A stretch of 64,000 nt of DNA from Candidatus Bathyarchaeota archaeon (GTDB taxonomy: Archaea; Thermoproteota; Bathyarchaeia; Bathyarchaeales; Bathycorpusculaceae), in contig JAOZHX010000022.1 of assembly GCA_026014665.1 (NCBI GenBank), positions 62,001 through 126,000 of the forward strand. The letters run 5' to 3'. The translations under genes and the position numbers were made by a program. The notes below the pieces were generated by a model. The model was not told the origin of the DNA. It was given only the letters and a program-made list of their open reading frames with translations, and ran no database searches. The number at the start of each line of letters is the position of its first letter. Within the stretch, counting starts at the first letter, position 1. Positions 54,662 through 62,725 of the stretch are shown here, piece by piece.

Positions 54662-54685
54662 CAGCTTAAGGTGAGTGTGGAAATA

Positions 54686-55528
54686 ATGCTTGAGGCAAGG
54701 CGGCTTAGTGACACGGTTTGGGTTAAGAAAGTCATCGATTATGTAGTTAATCGGCAGAACGATGACGGTGGATACACTTTCTGTCAAGGTACAGAGTCTA
54801 GCGCTCAAGATACCTATTATGGGCTTGCTATTCTGAACCTGTTAGATGTTAAATTTCCCAACGTTGAAAAGACAGTCAGATTCCTAAACGAACTTAACCT
54901 CGATACCGTGTATTCTGATTATTACATCGCCAAATCTCTTTTAATGTGTAACGAAAAGATTAATGCAAAATTGACGGCACAGATTACTTCTCGCCTTAGC
55001 TCTCAAGGCTATTATGGTTCTGTAAGCATTTTCTCTGAGGTTGCTTCAGAATTTATCACCACATTAATGTCGATAGAGTTGGCTGGCATAGTTAAGGTTA
55101 ATGTTCATAGCCAAGAAATTATAAATTGGCTATTGCAATTCAGAAATAACGATGGTTGCTTTGGGACGCACGGTCTATCAAACATTAATTCTACATACTA
55201 TGCCGTCGCTTCGCTGAGCCTACTGAAACATGACTTAAATGATATGCAAAAAACCGTGGGGTTTGTTAGGTCATGCGAGAAGCCCTATGGCGGCTTCACG
55301 GTTACGCCGATTAATACCATGCCCTATATGGAACACACGTTTTATGGTGTGATGACCCTTGATCTCTTAGGCCAGAAAGCTCTGTATCCTTCTCAAACAA
55401 TTGGTTATGTATTGAGTTGCCAGAACTTCAGGGGAGGCTTTGCACGTTCCGATATGGGGATTGCTTCGTTTGTCGACACTTACTATGCCGTAGAAATACT
55501 GCAAAAACTAATCAATAATAAGATGTGA
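54686..55528 (+). CDS. prenyltransferase/squalene-cyclase-like toroid protein
   Basis: A 280-residue all-helical protein with four to five repeats of the protein prenyltransferase beta type: NDDGGYTFCQGTESSAQDTY, NNDGCFGTHGLSNINSTYYA, KPYGGFTV…MEHTFYGVMTLDLL and FRGGFARSDMGIASFVDTYY. The fold is an alpha/alpha toroid. The zinc-binding Asp-x-Cys…His set of true prenyltransferases is not obvious, so the activity is unknown. The ATG at 54686 is chosen because the riboswitch-controlled AAGGTGA overlaps the GTG at 54671. First gene of a three-gene unit. Confidence 0.82.
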   Translation: MLEARRLSDTVWVKKVIDYVVNRQNDDGGYTFCQGTESSAQDTYYGLAILNLLDVKFPNVEKTVRFLNELNLDTVYSDYYIAKSLLMCNEKINAKLTAQITSRLSSQGYYGSVSIFSEVASEFITTLMSIELAGIVKVNVHSQEIINWLLQFRNNDGCFGTHGLSNINSTYYAVASLSLLKHDLNDMQKTVGFVRSCEKPYGGFTVTPINTMPYMEHTFYGVMTLDLLGQKALYPSQTIGYVLSCQNFRGGFARSDMGIASFVDTYYAVEILQKLINNKM

Positions 55529-55533
55529 TTTTG

Positions 55534-56232
55534 ATGGAGCCTACGATTACTTTTTATCGCTTAAAGAGGGCCATCGAAAAAAATACTGAATGCTTTATTT
55601 GTGATTTAGAGGCTGAAATTGAAAGCAGGTATATGGATGTTTACCTCTCAGAGCTCGTGATGGATTCCGCTGCTAGGCAAAGAATAATTGAAAGCAGAGG
55701 ATTCTGCAATCACCACTTCTATAAAATGTTGGCTGAGGCTTTCAAGCCTGCAACCTCTGATGGCCACGGAATGGCGTTGATTTTGCAAAGCGTTGCTGGA
55801 CAACTAATTCAGGATTTAACTAAACAAACAAATCAGCGTAATCACCGTTTTGATGAAATGTTAGTCGACGTGAAAAAATGTCCCGCTTGCATGCATATAG
55901 CTGGTTATGTCAATACCTATATTGAAGAAACCGCTTCTCGACTTGTTGGTGACGACGAGTTTTTAGCAACTTTCAGCAGTTCAAAAGGTATATGCATTCC
56001 TCATTTCATCAAACTGGTCGATGTTTTAGGAACAGTAGAAGATAAAAACCTTAAGTGCATCAACAAGATTGCGGAGATTGAGAAGTCAAATCTTCAGCGG
56101 TTAAAAGCAGACCTTGAAGAGTACATAAAAAGACAAAGCTACGAGTACTCTGAGGAAGACCGATCAGCCCTTGCAAAGACAGTTCCCTTGAGTATTGAGA
56201 AAATTGCCGGTCGGAAAGGGCTGTTGAAATAA
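55534..56232 (+). CDS. DUF6062-like cysteine-motif protein
   Basis: About 232 residues with two matching halves, each having a Cys pair and a Cys-His motif: ECFICDLE with RGFCNHHF, and CPACMH with KGICIPHF. The spacing suggests bound metal or a cluster in each half; the arrangement resembles DUF6062 proteins. The middle is helical (VAGQLIQDLTKQTNQRNHRF). A GTG at 55525 overlaps the upstream stop; the ATG at 55534 is taken. It is translated from the riboswitch 2 transcript. The biochemical role is not known. Confidence 0.78.
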   Translation: MEPTITFYRLKRAIEKNTECFICDLEAEIESRYMDVYLSELVMDSAARQRIIESRGFCNHHFYKMLAEAFKPATSDGHGMALILQSVAGQLIQDLTKQTNQRNHRFDEMLVDVKKCPACMHIAGYVNTYIEETASRLVGDDEFLATFSSSKGICIPHFIKLVDVLGTVEDKNLKCINKIAEIEKSNLQRLKADLEEYIKRQSYEYSEEDRSALAKTVPLSIEKIAGRKGLLK

Positions 56233-56559
56233 ATGTATGAGATATTCAAAATTATTTTGAAGCCCAAGAAAATTGACGTAGAGAAGAGCCTTGAGAAACT
56301 GCCATCGCTTAATTGGTATCCGGTTGACCATAAGATCGTAAAGGATGATGACGGCTTAAAATACGTCATAGACTTAGCTTCTTTTGAACTTAAATGCATG
56401 CTTGGCGAGTTATTCCCCATTGAAATCGGTGAGTGGTTGCCCAAGGATTACCCTTCTAGAGAAGAATTAGTTAATTCAGCAATTGGGGAGCTGAAAAAAC
56501 TACCCTTCAGTTTGGAAGTAGACAGGATCCAGAGAGTTGTTAAGCATGAATTGGCCTAA
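56233..56559 (+). CDS. unknown protein, third gene of the riboswitch 2 unit
   Basis: A 108-residue soluble protein whose ATG directly follows the TAA of the DUF6062 gene, so they are co-expressed. It has KPKKIDVEKSLEKLPSLNWYP, a strand-turn-strand (VKDDDGLKYVIDLASFELKC) and an acidic, helical second half ending in VVKHELA. No motif or family was recognised. Confidence 0.7.
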   Translation: MYEIFKIILKPKKIDVEKSLEKLPSLNWYPVDHKIVKDDDGLKYVIDLASFELKCMLGELFPIEIGEWLPKDYPSREELVNSAIGELKKLPFSLEVDRIQRVVKHELA

Positions 56560-56604
56560 GAGAAGTTGCTACAACTTTATTAGTACAGAACCCTTCAAAA
56601 GTAG

Positions 56605-56678
56605 CAAGGGCTATGGCATTAGCCGTGACTTCGATAGTCAAAACTGCACCGTTCAACGTCAGCTGACAATGCCTACCA
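56605..56678 (+). promoter_or_regulatory. variant fluoride riboswitch 3
   Basis: A diverged aptamer with the same topology. P1 is GGCT (56609-56612) with AGCC (56621-56624) around ATGGCATT. GGCATT (56615-56620) pairs perfectly with AATGCC (56668-56673), and the 3' end CTGACAATGCCTACC resembles the usual CTGATrrYCTAC. An extra small hairpin (GAC…GTC) sits between P1 and P3. A TATA-like TTTATTA (56576-56582) lies about 26 bases before P1. The loop and pseudoknot differ from copies 1 and 2 in a compensated way. It leads the MFS gene. Confidence 0.7.
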
Positions 56679-56696
56679 CATGAAAAGAAGCAGTGG

Positions 56697-57638
56697 ATGG
56701 GCAAACAGATGAGTGACAGAGTGAACAAGAAAGAGGTTGGGTGGCTCAATAGAAACGTTGCAGCGATGGGGTTAACCAGCCTGTTTGGCGATGCAGGTCA
56801 TGAGATGGTTACTGCTGTTCTTCCCTTCTTTCTCGCTGTTATAGGCGCTGGGCCAGAAGCATTAGGTTTTATCGAAGGCTTCTCTGATGGTGCTTCTAGT
56901 TTTGTGAAATCTTTCTCGGGATACCTGAGTGATAAGATAGGAAAGAGAAAACCGATAATCAACATTGGCTACTTTTTAACAAGCGTTTTCACACCTCTTA
57001 TAGCAGTAGCCACATCATGGTTTCAAGTTCTTGGCTTGCGAGTCACTGCTTGGCTTGGAAGAGGCGCCAGAGGACCACCGCGAGATGCCCTATTAGCGGA
57101 TTCTGTTTCTTCAAATGCAACTGGCAAGGCATTCGGTTTCCATAGGACAATGGACACTTTGGGCGCCATTATTGGACCTGCTTTAGCCCTGTTTTTCTTA
57201 ACGTTTCTAAGTTACAACCAAATCATCGCATTATCAGTAATACCTGGATTGATTGCGTTTTTTATCGTGTTTTTCGTTGTGCGCGAAGTCAGACAGAAAA
57301 AAGCGCCTGAAGCACCGATTGTATCTACTCATGGTGATGTTGTGGTAAAAGATAAAGGATTTATAAAGTCAATTCGGTCGCTTCCAAAACCGTTTAAGTT
57401 GTTTCTTGTCGGAGTGGGCGTTTTTGGCTTTGGTAACTTTGCCAACAGCCTATTCACTTTGAGGGCTCAACAGGTTTTAGCTCCAAGAGTTGGTGCTTTA
57501 GAGGCGTCGGTGATTGCAGTGGGGTTATACACTCTCCTTAACGTCGCATACGCCGCATCCTCATTCCCAATTGGCGCTCTTAGTGATAGGGGGGGAGACG
57601 GAGAATTCTTGCAGCAGGTTACTTCATTTCAGCTATAG
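56697..57638 (+). CDS. MFS transporter, N-terminal part (frameshifted gene)
   Basis: This encodes the first eight to nine helices of an MFS exporter: FGDAGHEMVTAVLPFFLAVI, GYLSDKIGKRKP (loop 2-3 motif), LGRGARGPPRDALLADSV and FHRTMDTLGAIIGP. The reading frame fails in ALSDRGG at a run of seven G (57589-57595); with one more G it would go on as RRRILAAGYFISAI and continue to 57958. The whole gene would encode about 420 residues. A sequencing slip, a real mutation or phase variation are all possible. An ATG at 56709 is an alternative start. Riboswitch 3 lies directly upstream; fluoride or another stress substrate is conceivable. Confidence 0.85.
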   Translation: MGKQMSDRVNKKEVGWLNRNVAAMGLTSLFGDAGHEMVTAVLPFFLAVIGAGPEALGFIEGFSDGASSFVKSFSGYLSDKIGKRKPIINIGYFLTSVFTPLIAVATSWFQVLGLRVTAWLGRGARGPPRDALLADSVSSNATGKAFGFHRTMDTLGAIIGPALALFFLTFLSYNQIIALSVIPGLIAFFIVFFVVREVRQKKAPEAPIVSTHGDVVVKDKGFIKSIRSLPKPFKLFLVGVGVFGFGNFANSLFTLRAQQVLAPRVGALEASVIAVGLYTLLNVAYAASSFPIGALSDRGGDGEFLQQVTSFQL

Positions 57639-57958
57639 CATGTCTAGGAACAGCTTTTCTCACACCTGATTTTATATTCTTAATTCCGCTCTTTCTCATC
57701 GCTGGCCTATTCTCAGCAATCACAGACACTCTGGAAGGAACAGCGGCAGCTGACCTGTTGCCGACAGAATCAAGAGGGACTGGTTTTGGAGTACTTCAAA
57801 CGGTTGAAGGCGTCGGCGACTTTGCCTCCAGCGCAGTGGTTGGAGTGCTTTGGGCACTCATATCTCCAATAGTCGCCTTCTCGTATGCTGCATTCTTGTC
57901 TGCATCCGGAGGCGTTATTCTGCTTTACTTGACTCGGGGGAATCATCCATTACGGTAA
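57590..57958 (+). pseudogene. MFS transporter, C-terminal part after the frameshift
   Basis: In the other frame this encodes the missing last helices (RRRILAAGYFISAIACLGTA, LIPLFLIAGLFSAITDTLEG) and the typical TAAADLLPTESRGTGFGVLQ region before helices 11-12. It joins the preceding reading frame at the G7 run. Without a shift it would not be translated as part of the transporter. Confidence 0.8.
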
Positions 57959-57992
57959 ATAGGAACAATAAGGACAGGAGAAATGGTGCAAA

Positions 57993-58538
57993 ATGAATTT
58001 TTGGAGACAGATTCCAGCAGGGGATAACCCTCCAGAACTGCTTAACATGGTTATTGAGGTAGTTGGTGGTTCTAGAGATAAATATCAGTATAATATTGAG
58101 AAGGAAGTGTTCGCTTTGGACAGGATTATTCCGTCTTCTGTCGTTTTCCCTGTCGAATACGGCTTTGTTCCACAGACTTTATCGGAGGACGGTGATCCAT
58201 TGGACATAATGGCGTTGAGTTATGAACCATTAGAAGTCGGAGTTATCGCCAGAGTCAGAGTAGTGGGCGCACTAATAATTGAAGATGAAGAGGGCGTTGA
58301 CCCCAAAATTCTCTCAGTGCTCGTTAATGACGCTAGGTTCGGAGGAATTAAAGATACAACTGATATTCAAAAAAATAAGTTGATTGAAATCCAAGAGTTT
58401 TTCGAAACCTACAAGCGGTTAGAGCCCCATAAATGGACTAAGTTTAAAGAATGGAAAACCGCTAAAAAAGCCATGTCAATTGTGGAAAAAGCAATGGCAA
58501 ACTATCAGGCTTTGAAGGAGAAATCGGAGGTGAACTAA
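57993..58538 (+). CDS. ppa: inorganic pyrophosphatase (family I)
   Basis: A 181-residue soluble pyrophosphatase that hydrolyses PPi to two phosphates. The family signature is EDGDPLDIM with D66, D68 and D71 binding metal. GGSRDKYQYN and FPVEYGFVPQTL are also clear. The enzyme is strongly inhibited by fluoride, and pyrophosphatase genes are known clients of fluoride riboswitches. It lies 34 bases after the MFS gene and four bases before the NUDIX gene, so it should belong to the riboswitch 3 transcript. Confidence 0.96.
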   Translation: MNFWRQIPAGDNPPELLNMVIEVVGGSRDKYQYNIEKEVFALDRIIPSSVVFPVEYGFVPQTLSEDGDPLDIMALSYEPLEVGVIARVRVVGALIIEDEEGVDPKILSVLVNDARFGGIKDTTDIQKNKLIEIQEFFETYKRLEPHKWTKFKEWKTAKKAMSIVEKAMANYQALKEKSEVN

Positions 58539-58542
58539 CCCT

Positions 58543-59007
58543 ATGATATCTCAACGAGACATACCAAAAGGCAAGATATTGGTAAGTGCCTATGCTATAA
58601 TTGAAGGCAAAGACGATGGGATTCTGTTCATCTACGAAGGGGATGAACCCTATCATAAAATGCTGGTTTTGCCTGGCGGATACGTTAAGGCAAATGAAAC
58701 GCTTGACCAAACAGTAACACGCGAAGTTGAAGAAGAAACAGGATTAAAGGTTGATTCAACAGAATTCGTCGGAATATTCCAAGATTTCTTAACCCAAGAG
58801 GACGAGCCCATCAACCACATTATCGCAGCCTACAAAGTTGAAGTTGTTGGAGGCAGACTAATCTTCTCCAGGGAGGCAACGGCGTATAAGTGGTTAACCG
58901 TGGAAGAAACAAAAAGTTCGACAGAAGTGCCTGATGTATTCAAACGAATTTTAGATGCCGTCGGGAAAGAGCATAAAAAGCGTTTTCCAATTTGGAAGAC
59001 TTCTTAG
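58543..59007 (+). CDS. NUDIX hydrolase
   Basis: A 154-residue protein with a full Nudix box, GGYVKANETLDQTVTREV then EEETGL (residues 45-68), which binds Mg and cleaves nucleoside diphosphate derivatives. GIFQDFLTQEDEPINHI may shape the substrate pocket. Nudix cleavage can release PPi, so pairing with pyrophosphatase is logical. It is four bases after ppa. The substrate is not evident. Confidence 0.92.
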   Translation: MISQRDIPKGKILVSAYAIIEGKDDGILFIYEGDEPYHKMLVLPGGYVKANETLDQTVTREVEEETGLKVDSTEFVGIFQDFLTQEDEPINHIIAAYKVEVVGGRLIFSREATAYKWLTVEETKSSTEVPDVFKRILDAVGKEHKKRFPIWKTS

Positions 59008-59032
59008 TGCTGGGTTATTTTGAGGACTAGCC

Positions 59033-60871
59033 ATGAGTGCCGGTGTTTCCTCTTTAGACTACTCACATCAAAGGGCCGAGATAGAAAAGACAGGGCACGC
59101 TATTCTAAAAGTTGCAGAGCAAACAAACAACACGGCTATTGCCAGTTTCATAAGCGACGTTTTAGACAACCTTTCCAGAGAGGAATACTACGTAGCAATC
59201 TTTGGACTTTCCAACCGAGGTAAATCAACACTAATAAACGCCATTCTTGGGCAATCAATCATCCCAACAGGCGTTAACCCTGCAAAGTCTGTGATAACGA
59301 GAATCAGATATGGCACCAACTTGAACGCAAAAATAAGGTTCAGCGACGGGAAAGAAAAAGCAGTTCCTGTTAAAGCACTTTACGATTTTATCACAGAGGA
59401 AAAAAATCCAAATAATAAGAAAAGCTTAGCAGTCGCCGACATCTTCATGCCGACACCAATTCTGAAGGACGGCATAATATTAATCGATACACCTGAAGTA
59501 GACTCAACACATCTCGATGTGACAACGACGACCTTTCGATTTCTCGACAGAGCAGATGTTGTCTTGTTTGTACTTGCCGGTCACCTTCAAGTAGGGCAGC
59601 AGGAACTGGAATTGATTGGCAATTTGGCGTCTAAATCAAACAAAATACTTTTTGTCTTGAACACGGTCGATGATGTCGAGCCAGCAGCTGTTAATGAGTC
59701 TGTCATGTATTGCCAGAGGGTCATTAGCAAGCAACTTGGATATGGCAATGGCTCTTCGCTGGTGATTTATCCTGTATCTGCAGAACTAGCGTTAGATGGG
59801 CAACTGCATAATAGTCCTGCTCAGGTTGAAAGCAGCGGCATAAAACAGTTAGAAGCGGCCATAAAAGAAACTCTCTTAGCCCAAAAAGAGAACGCAGTAT
59901 TAAAATCTGTTTGGAAAAAACTGGAGGGAGCAGCGGCTGACCTGAAAACGCATGTGGAAGTTGAGCTTAACGCTTTAACAATGCCCTCGGATAACCTTAC
60001 GCATCTTTTGCTTGAATTTGAACAGTACCTCATTGAGGTTAACCAGAAAAAGCTGGAGATCTTTTATGCTCTTGAAGGTTGCGTAAAAGAGATTGTAAGT
60101 ATGCTGGATGAAGATTTAACTGCTTTTGAGAATGAGCATGAAAGTGCGCTTGTAAAACAGATTCAAGATTTCGCAGAGCATAGGCTGATGCCAGAAAAGA
60201 CTATTTCAAGAACGGTTGTAAATGAAGTGGATACGTTTTATAAGACAAGATTGAGGGAGGTTTATTCAGAATTTATTAGAAATGAAGACATTCGTGTTGA
60301 AAGTCGATTTAGGCAGCTTGTTGAACAAGCCAATGGCAAAACAAACACTTTGATTGGAGCGATCAAGCGGAAAGCAAAGCAGCTTTTTGGTTCTCAGACG
60401 ACAGATAGCATTTTTAGTGTTTCGTTAGATTTCGAAACACGATTCTATTATCCTCTTGACTCAATCTTTTTTGACCCCTTTACGTATGGTATCGATGCGA
60501 ATACTCAACTTCTTTCGAAATCATGGCTTAATGGCAATTCTAAAGTGAACTTGGCTGACCAGGTAAGAGCTGAATTTTTCAAGAACCGGGAAAAGGCATG
60601 CTTTAATTATTTTGTTTCGCGAATTAATCGGGCGGTTTTGATGTTGAGAAATGATATTTGCAGAGCATTAAAGTCTTCAACTGAGACTGTAAAGAAAGCT
60701 GTTTATAAAGCACAGGAATTGCGGACCAAAAACGAGACTGAGGTGTTCTCAGCGATTATTATTCTTAACAGGTTGCTAGGCCATCTGCAATTGGCTCAGG
60801 TTCAAGCGATTAGAAAACAGGTGGGGCGAGACTATGAACTTTTCCGAGAAAAACCGCCAACCGGCCTGTAA
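59033..60871 (+). CDS. dynamin-like GTPase
   Basis: A 612-residue GTPase of the dynamin superfamily. G1 is GLSNRGKST (58-66), G3 is DTPE (152-155, with Glu in place of Gly) and G4 is NTVDD (210-214). A long helical stalk follows (residues 290-600), including a less polar stretch near FSVSLDFETRFYYPLDSIFF. Bacterial relatives remodel or repair membranes. It is encoded in the fluoride-linked cassette, with the coiled-coil gene directly after it, which is an unusual setting. Confidence 0.88.
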   Translation: MSAGVSSLDYSHQRAEIEKTGHAILKVAEQTNNTAIASFISDVLDNLSREEYYVAIFGLSNRGKSTLINAILGQSIIPTGVNPAKSVITRIRYGTNLNAKIRFSDGKEKAVPVKALYDFITEEKNPNNKKSLAVADIFMPTPILKDGIILIDTPEVDSTHLDVTTTTFRFLDRADVVLFVLAGHLQVGQQELELIGNLASKSNKILFVLNTVDDVEPAAVNESVMYCQRVISKQLGYGNGSSLVIYPVSAELALDGQLHNSPAQVESSGIKQLEAAIKETLLAQKENAVLKSVWKKLEGAAADLKTHVEVELNALTMPSDNLTHLLLEFEQYLIEVNQKKLEIFYALEGCVKEIVSMLDEDLTAFENEHESALVKQIQDFAEHRLMPEKTISRTVVNEVDTFYKTRLREVYSEFIRNEDIRVESRFRQLVEQANGKTNTLIGAIKRKAKQLFGSQTTDSIFSVSLDFETRFYYPLDSIFFDPFTYGIDANTQLLSKSWLNGNSKVNLADQVRAEFFKNREKACFNYFVSRINRAVLMLRNDICRALKSSTETVKKAVYKAQELRTKNETEVFSAIIILNRLLGHLQLAQVQAIRKQVGRDYELFREKPPTGL

Positions 60872-60884
60872 CAGGGGCGATCAA

Positions 60885-61316
60885 ATGACAAAGTTACGCG
60901 AAAGCCACGAGCGGGCATTGCGAAGCAGCTTATACATTATAGAGGAGAATCTGCAACGAATAAGAAATCTTCTTACGGAGGGCAACTCAACCAACCAAAC
61001 AATCACTTACCGCATAGTGGACAACTTGGATGCTGAATCAAAACCAAAGATCGTTAATTTTATAGCTGATATGCTTGATGAAATCAGGCAGATTAAAGAA
61101 ACATTCGAGTTAGAGACTGAAAGAATCAATTTGAGAGCTGAAATCTTGGCTGCTCTTGATGAGGTGTGGATTATACTGGTTGATTTGGGGCCTGAAAGGT
61201 TGAAAGCCTATGGAGAGCTTTTGGCATCTGAAAAAGCTTTGATTGAGCCTCATACAATGTCACTGCAAGATAGATTGGAAATGCTGCGAAGGCTACTTAG
61301 AGAACAAAAAACTTGA
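60885..61316 (+). CDS. coiled-coil protein following the dynamin-like gene
   Basis: A 143-residue, mostly helical protein (ESHERALRSSLYIIEENLQR, FIADMLDEIRQIKETFELET, SLQDRLEMLRRLLREQKT). The ATG at 60885 has an AGGGGCG ribosome site 5-10 bases upstream and lies just past the GTPase stop; an ATG at 60834 that overlaps the GTPase is unlikely to be used. It is probably a partner of the GTPase. No family is recognised. Confidence 0.75.
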   Translation: MTKLRESHERALRSSLYIIEENLQRIRNLLTEGNSTNQTITYRIVDNLDAESKPKIVNFIADMLDEIRQIKETFELETERINLRAEILAALDEVWIILVDLGPERLKAYGELLASEKALIEPHTMSLQDRLEMLRRLLREQKT

Positions 61317-61403
61317 ATTAATGGTAATTATTTCTTCAGGGAACACCTATTGCCTGATGTCTCCTAACCTGTTCTTATCAGCTGTTTCTTCACTTGCTGT
61401 TCT

Positions 61404-62699
61404 CTACGTTGCCGGAATGAGACAGCCGCATTGCCTAAAGTTTATGCCCGCATACTTTGCGTTTATTTCAAGGTCTTCCTCTATTCGTAAAAGTTGATTG
61501 TATTTCGATGTACGTTCTCCACGTGCAGGCGCTCCCGTCTTAATTTGACCTGTGCCCATTGCAACGACGAAATCAGCGATTGTTGTGTCTTCTGTTTCTC
61601 CTGAGCGATGGGAAACAACCGCTGTCCAACCGTGGCTGCCTGCGAGGTTTATCGCGTCCACGGTTTCGGTTATAGTGCCTATTTGGTTTAGCTTTATTAG
61701 AACCGAATTTGCAGACTGCCGCTCTATGCCTTGCTTTATGCGCTTAACATTGGTTACGAAAATGTCGTCGCCGACAACTTGGATTTTGGAACCAATCTTT
61801 TTGGTTAATGCTGAGAAGCTGTCAAAGTCTTCCTCTTGGAACGGATCTTCGACTGAAATAATCGGATACGTCTCTGTTAATTGTGCCCAGAAATCAACGA
61901 GTTGCTGAGCTGTCAAGTCTTTCCCATCTATATGATAGGTTTTCTTGTCTGCATCGTAGAACGATGAAGCCGCAGGGTCTATGGCAAGGAATATTTCTTT
62001 TGAGTACCCAGCGTTTTCGATTGCTTTGGTCAGACAATCTAACGCTTCAGAAGTGTAAGTCATGTTTGGCGCATATCCGCCTTCGTCACCAACGTTCTTA
62101 GCGCTTACACCGTAGCGTTCCTTGACGATGTTCCCCAATTCATGATAAGTCTCAGATGCCATCCGAAGGGCTTCCCTAAAGTTGGAAGCACCGATTGGCA
62201 TTATCATAAACTCCTGAGGAGAAAGCTTAGTGCCAGCATGCTTTCCACCGTTAAGAACGTTGAGCATCGGAACTGGCAAAAGAGCAGCGTTTGGGTTGAG
62301 ACTTAGGTAAAGTGGCAGGTTCTTGCATGAAGCCGCGCATTTTGCGACTGCCATGGATGTTGCTACGGTAGCGTTGGCGCCCAAGTTTGCTTTGTTGCTG
62401 GTTCCATCGAGTTCAATGAGAGTCTGGTCTATTTCTTTCTGCAGCGTGCAGTCCAAACCGGCAAGCGCCTTAGCAATTTTCACATTAACGTTGTCGATGG
62501 CTTTAAGCACACCTCTGCCGCCATATCGTCGCGGGTCGCCGTCCCGAAGTTCCAATGCTTCATGAACGCCGGTGCTCGCGCCTGAAGGTGCGATGGCACG
62601 TCCCATGTTGTTACCTGCGTAAACTTCCACTTCTATTGTTGGGTTTCCTCGAGAATCAAGTACTTCCCGCGCTTTGACAGCTGTTATTCTGTTAACCAT
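61404..62699 (-). CDS. eno: enolase
   Basis: A 431-residue enolase converting 2-phosphoglycerate to phosphoenolpyruvate. The metal ligands are D241 (AIDPAASS), E284 (SVEDPFQ) and D311 (VVGDDIFVTN). Catalytic E206 (VGDEGGYAPN) and K336 (LIKLNQIGT) are present, as are SHRSGETEDTTIADF and GAPARGERTSKYN. Fluoride with phosphate is a classical inhibitor, and enolase is a known fluoride-riboswitch client. It lies 26 bases after the MutS-like gene, likely in one transcript; any riboswitch for it would be upstream of 64000, outside the window. Confidence 0.98.
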   Translation of the reverse strand: MVNRITAVKAREVLDSRGNPTIEVEVYAGNNMGRAIAPSGASTGVHEALELRDGDPRRYGGRGVLKAIDNVNVKIAKALAGLDCTLQKEIDQTLIELDGTSNKANLGANATVATSMAVAKCAASCKNLPLYLSLNPNAALLPVPMLNVLNGGKHAGTKLSPQEFMIMPIGASNFREALRMASETYHELGNIVKERYGVSAKNVGDEGGYAPNMTYTSEALDCLTKAIENAGYSKEIFLAIDPAASSFYDADKKTYHIDGKDLTAQQLVDFWAQLTETYPIISVEDPFQEEDFDSFSALTKKIGSKIQVVGDDIFVTNVKRIKQGIERQSANSVLIKLNQIGTITETVDAINLAGSHGWTAVVSHRSGETEDTTIADFVVAMGTGQIKTGAPARGERTSKYNQLLRIEEDLEINAKYAGINFRQCGCLIPAT

Positions 62700-62725
62700 T
62701 TCTTCACTACCCTGTTCAGTGTTAC

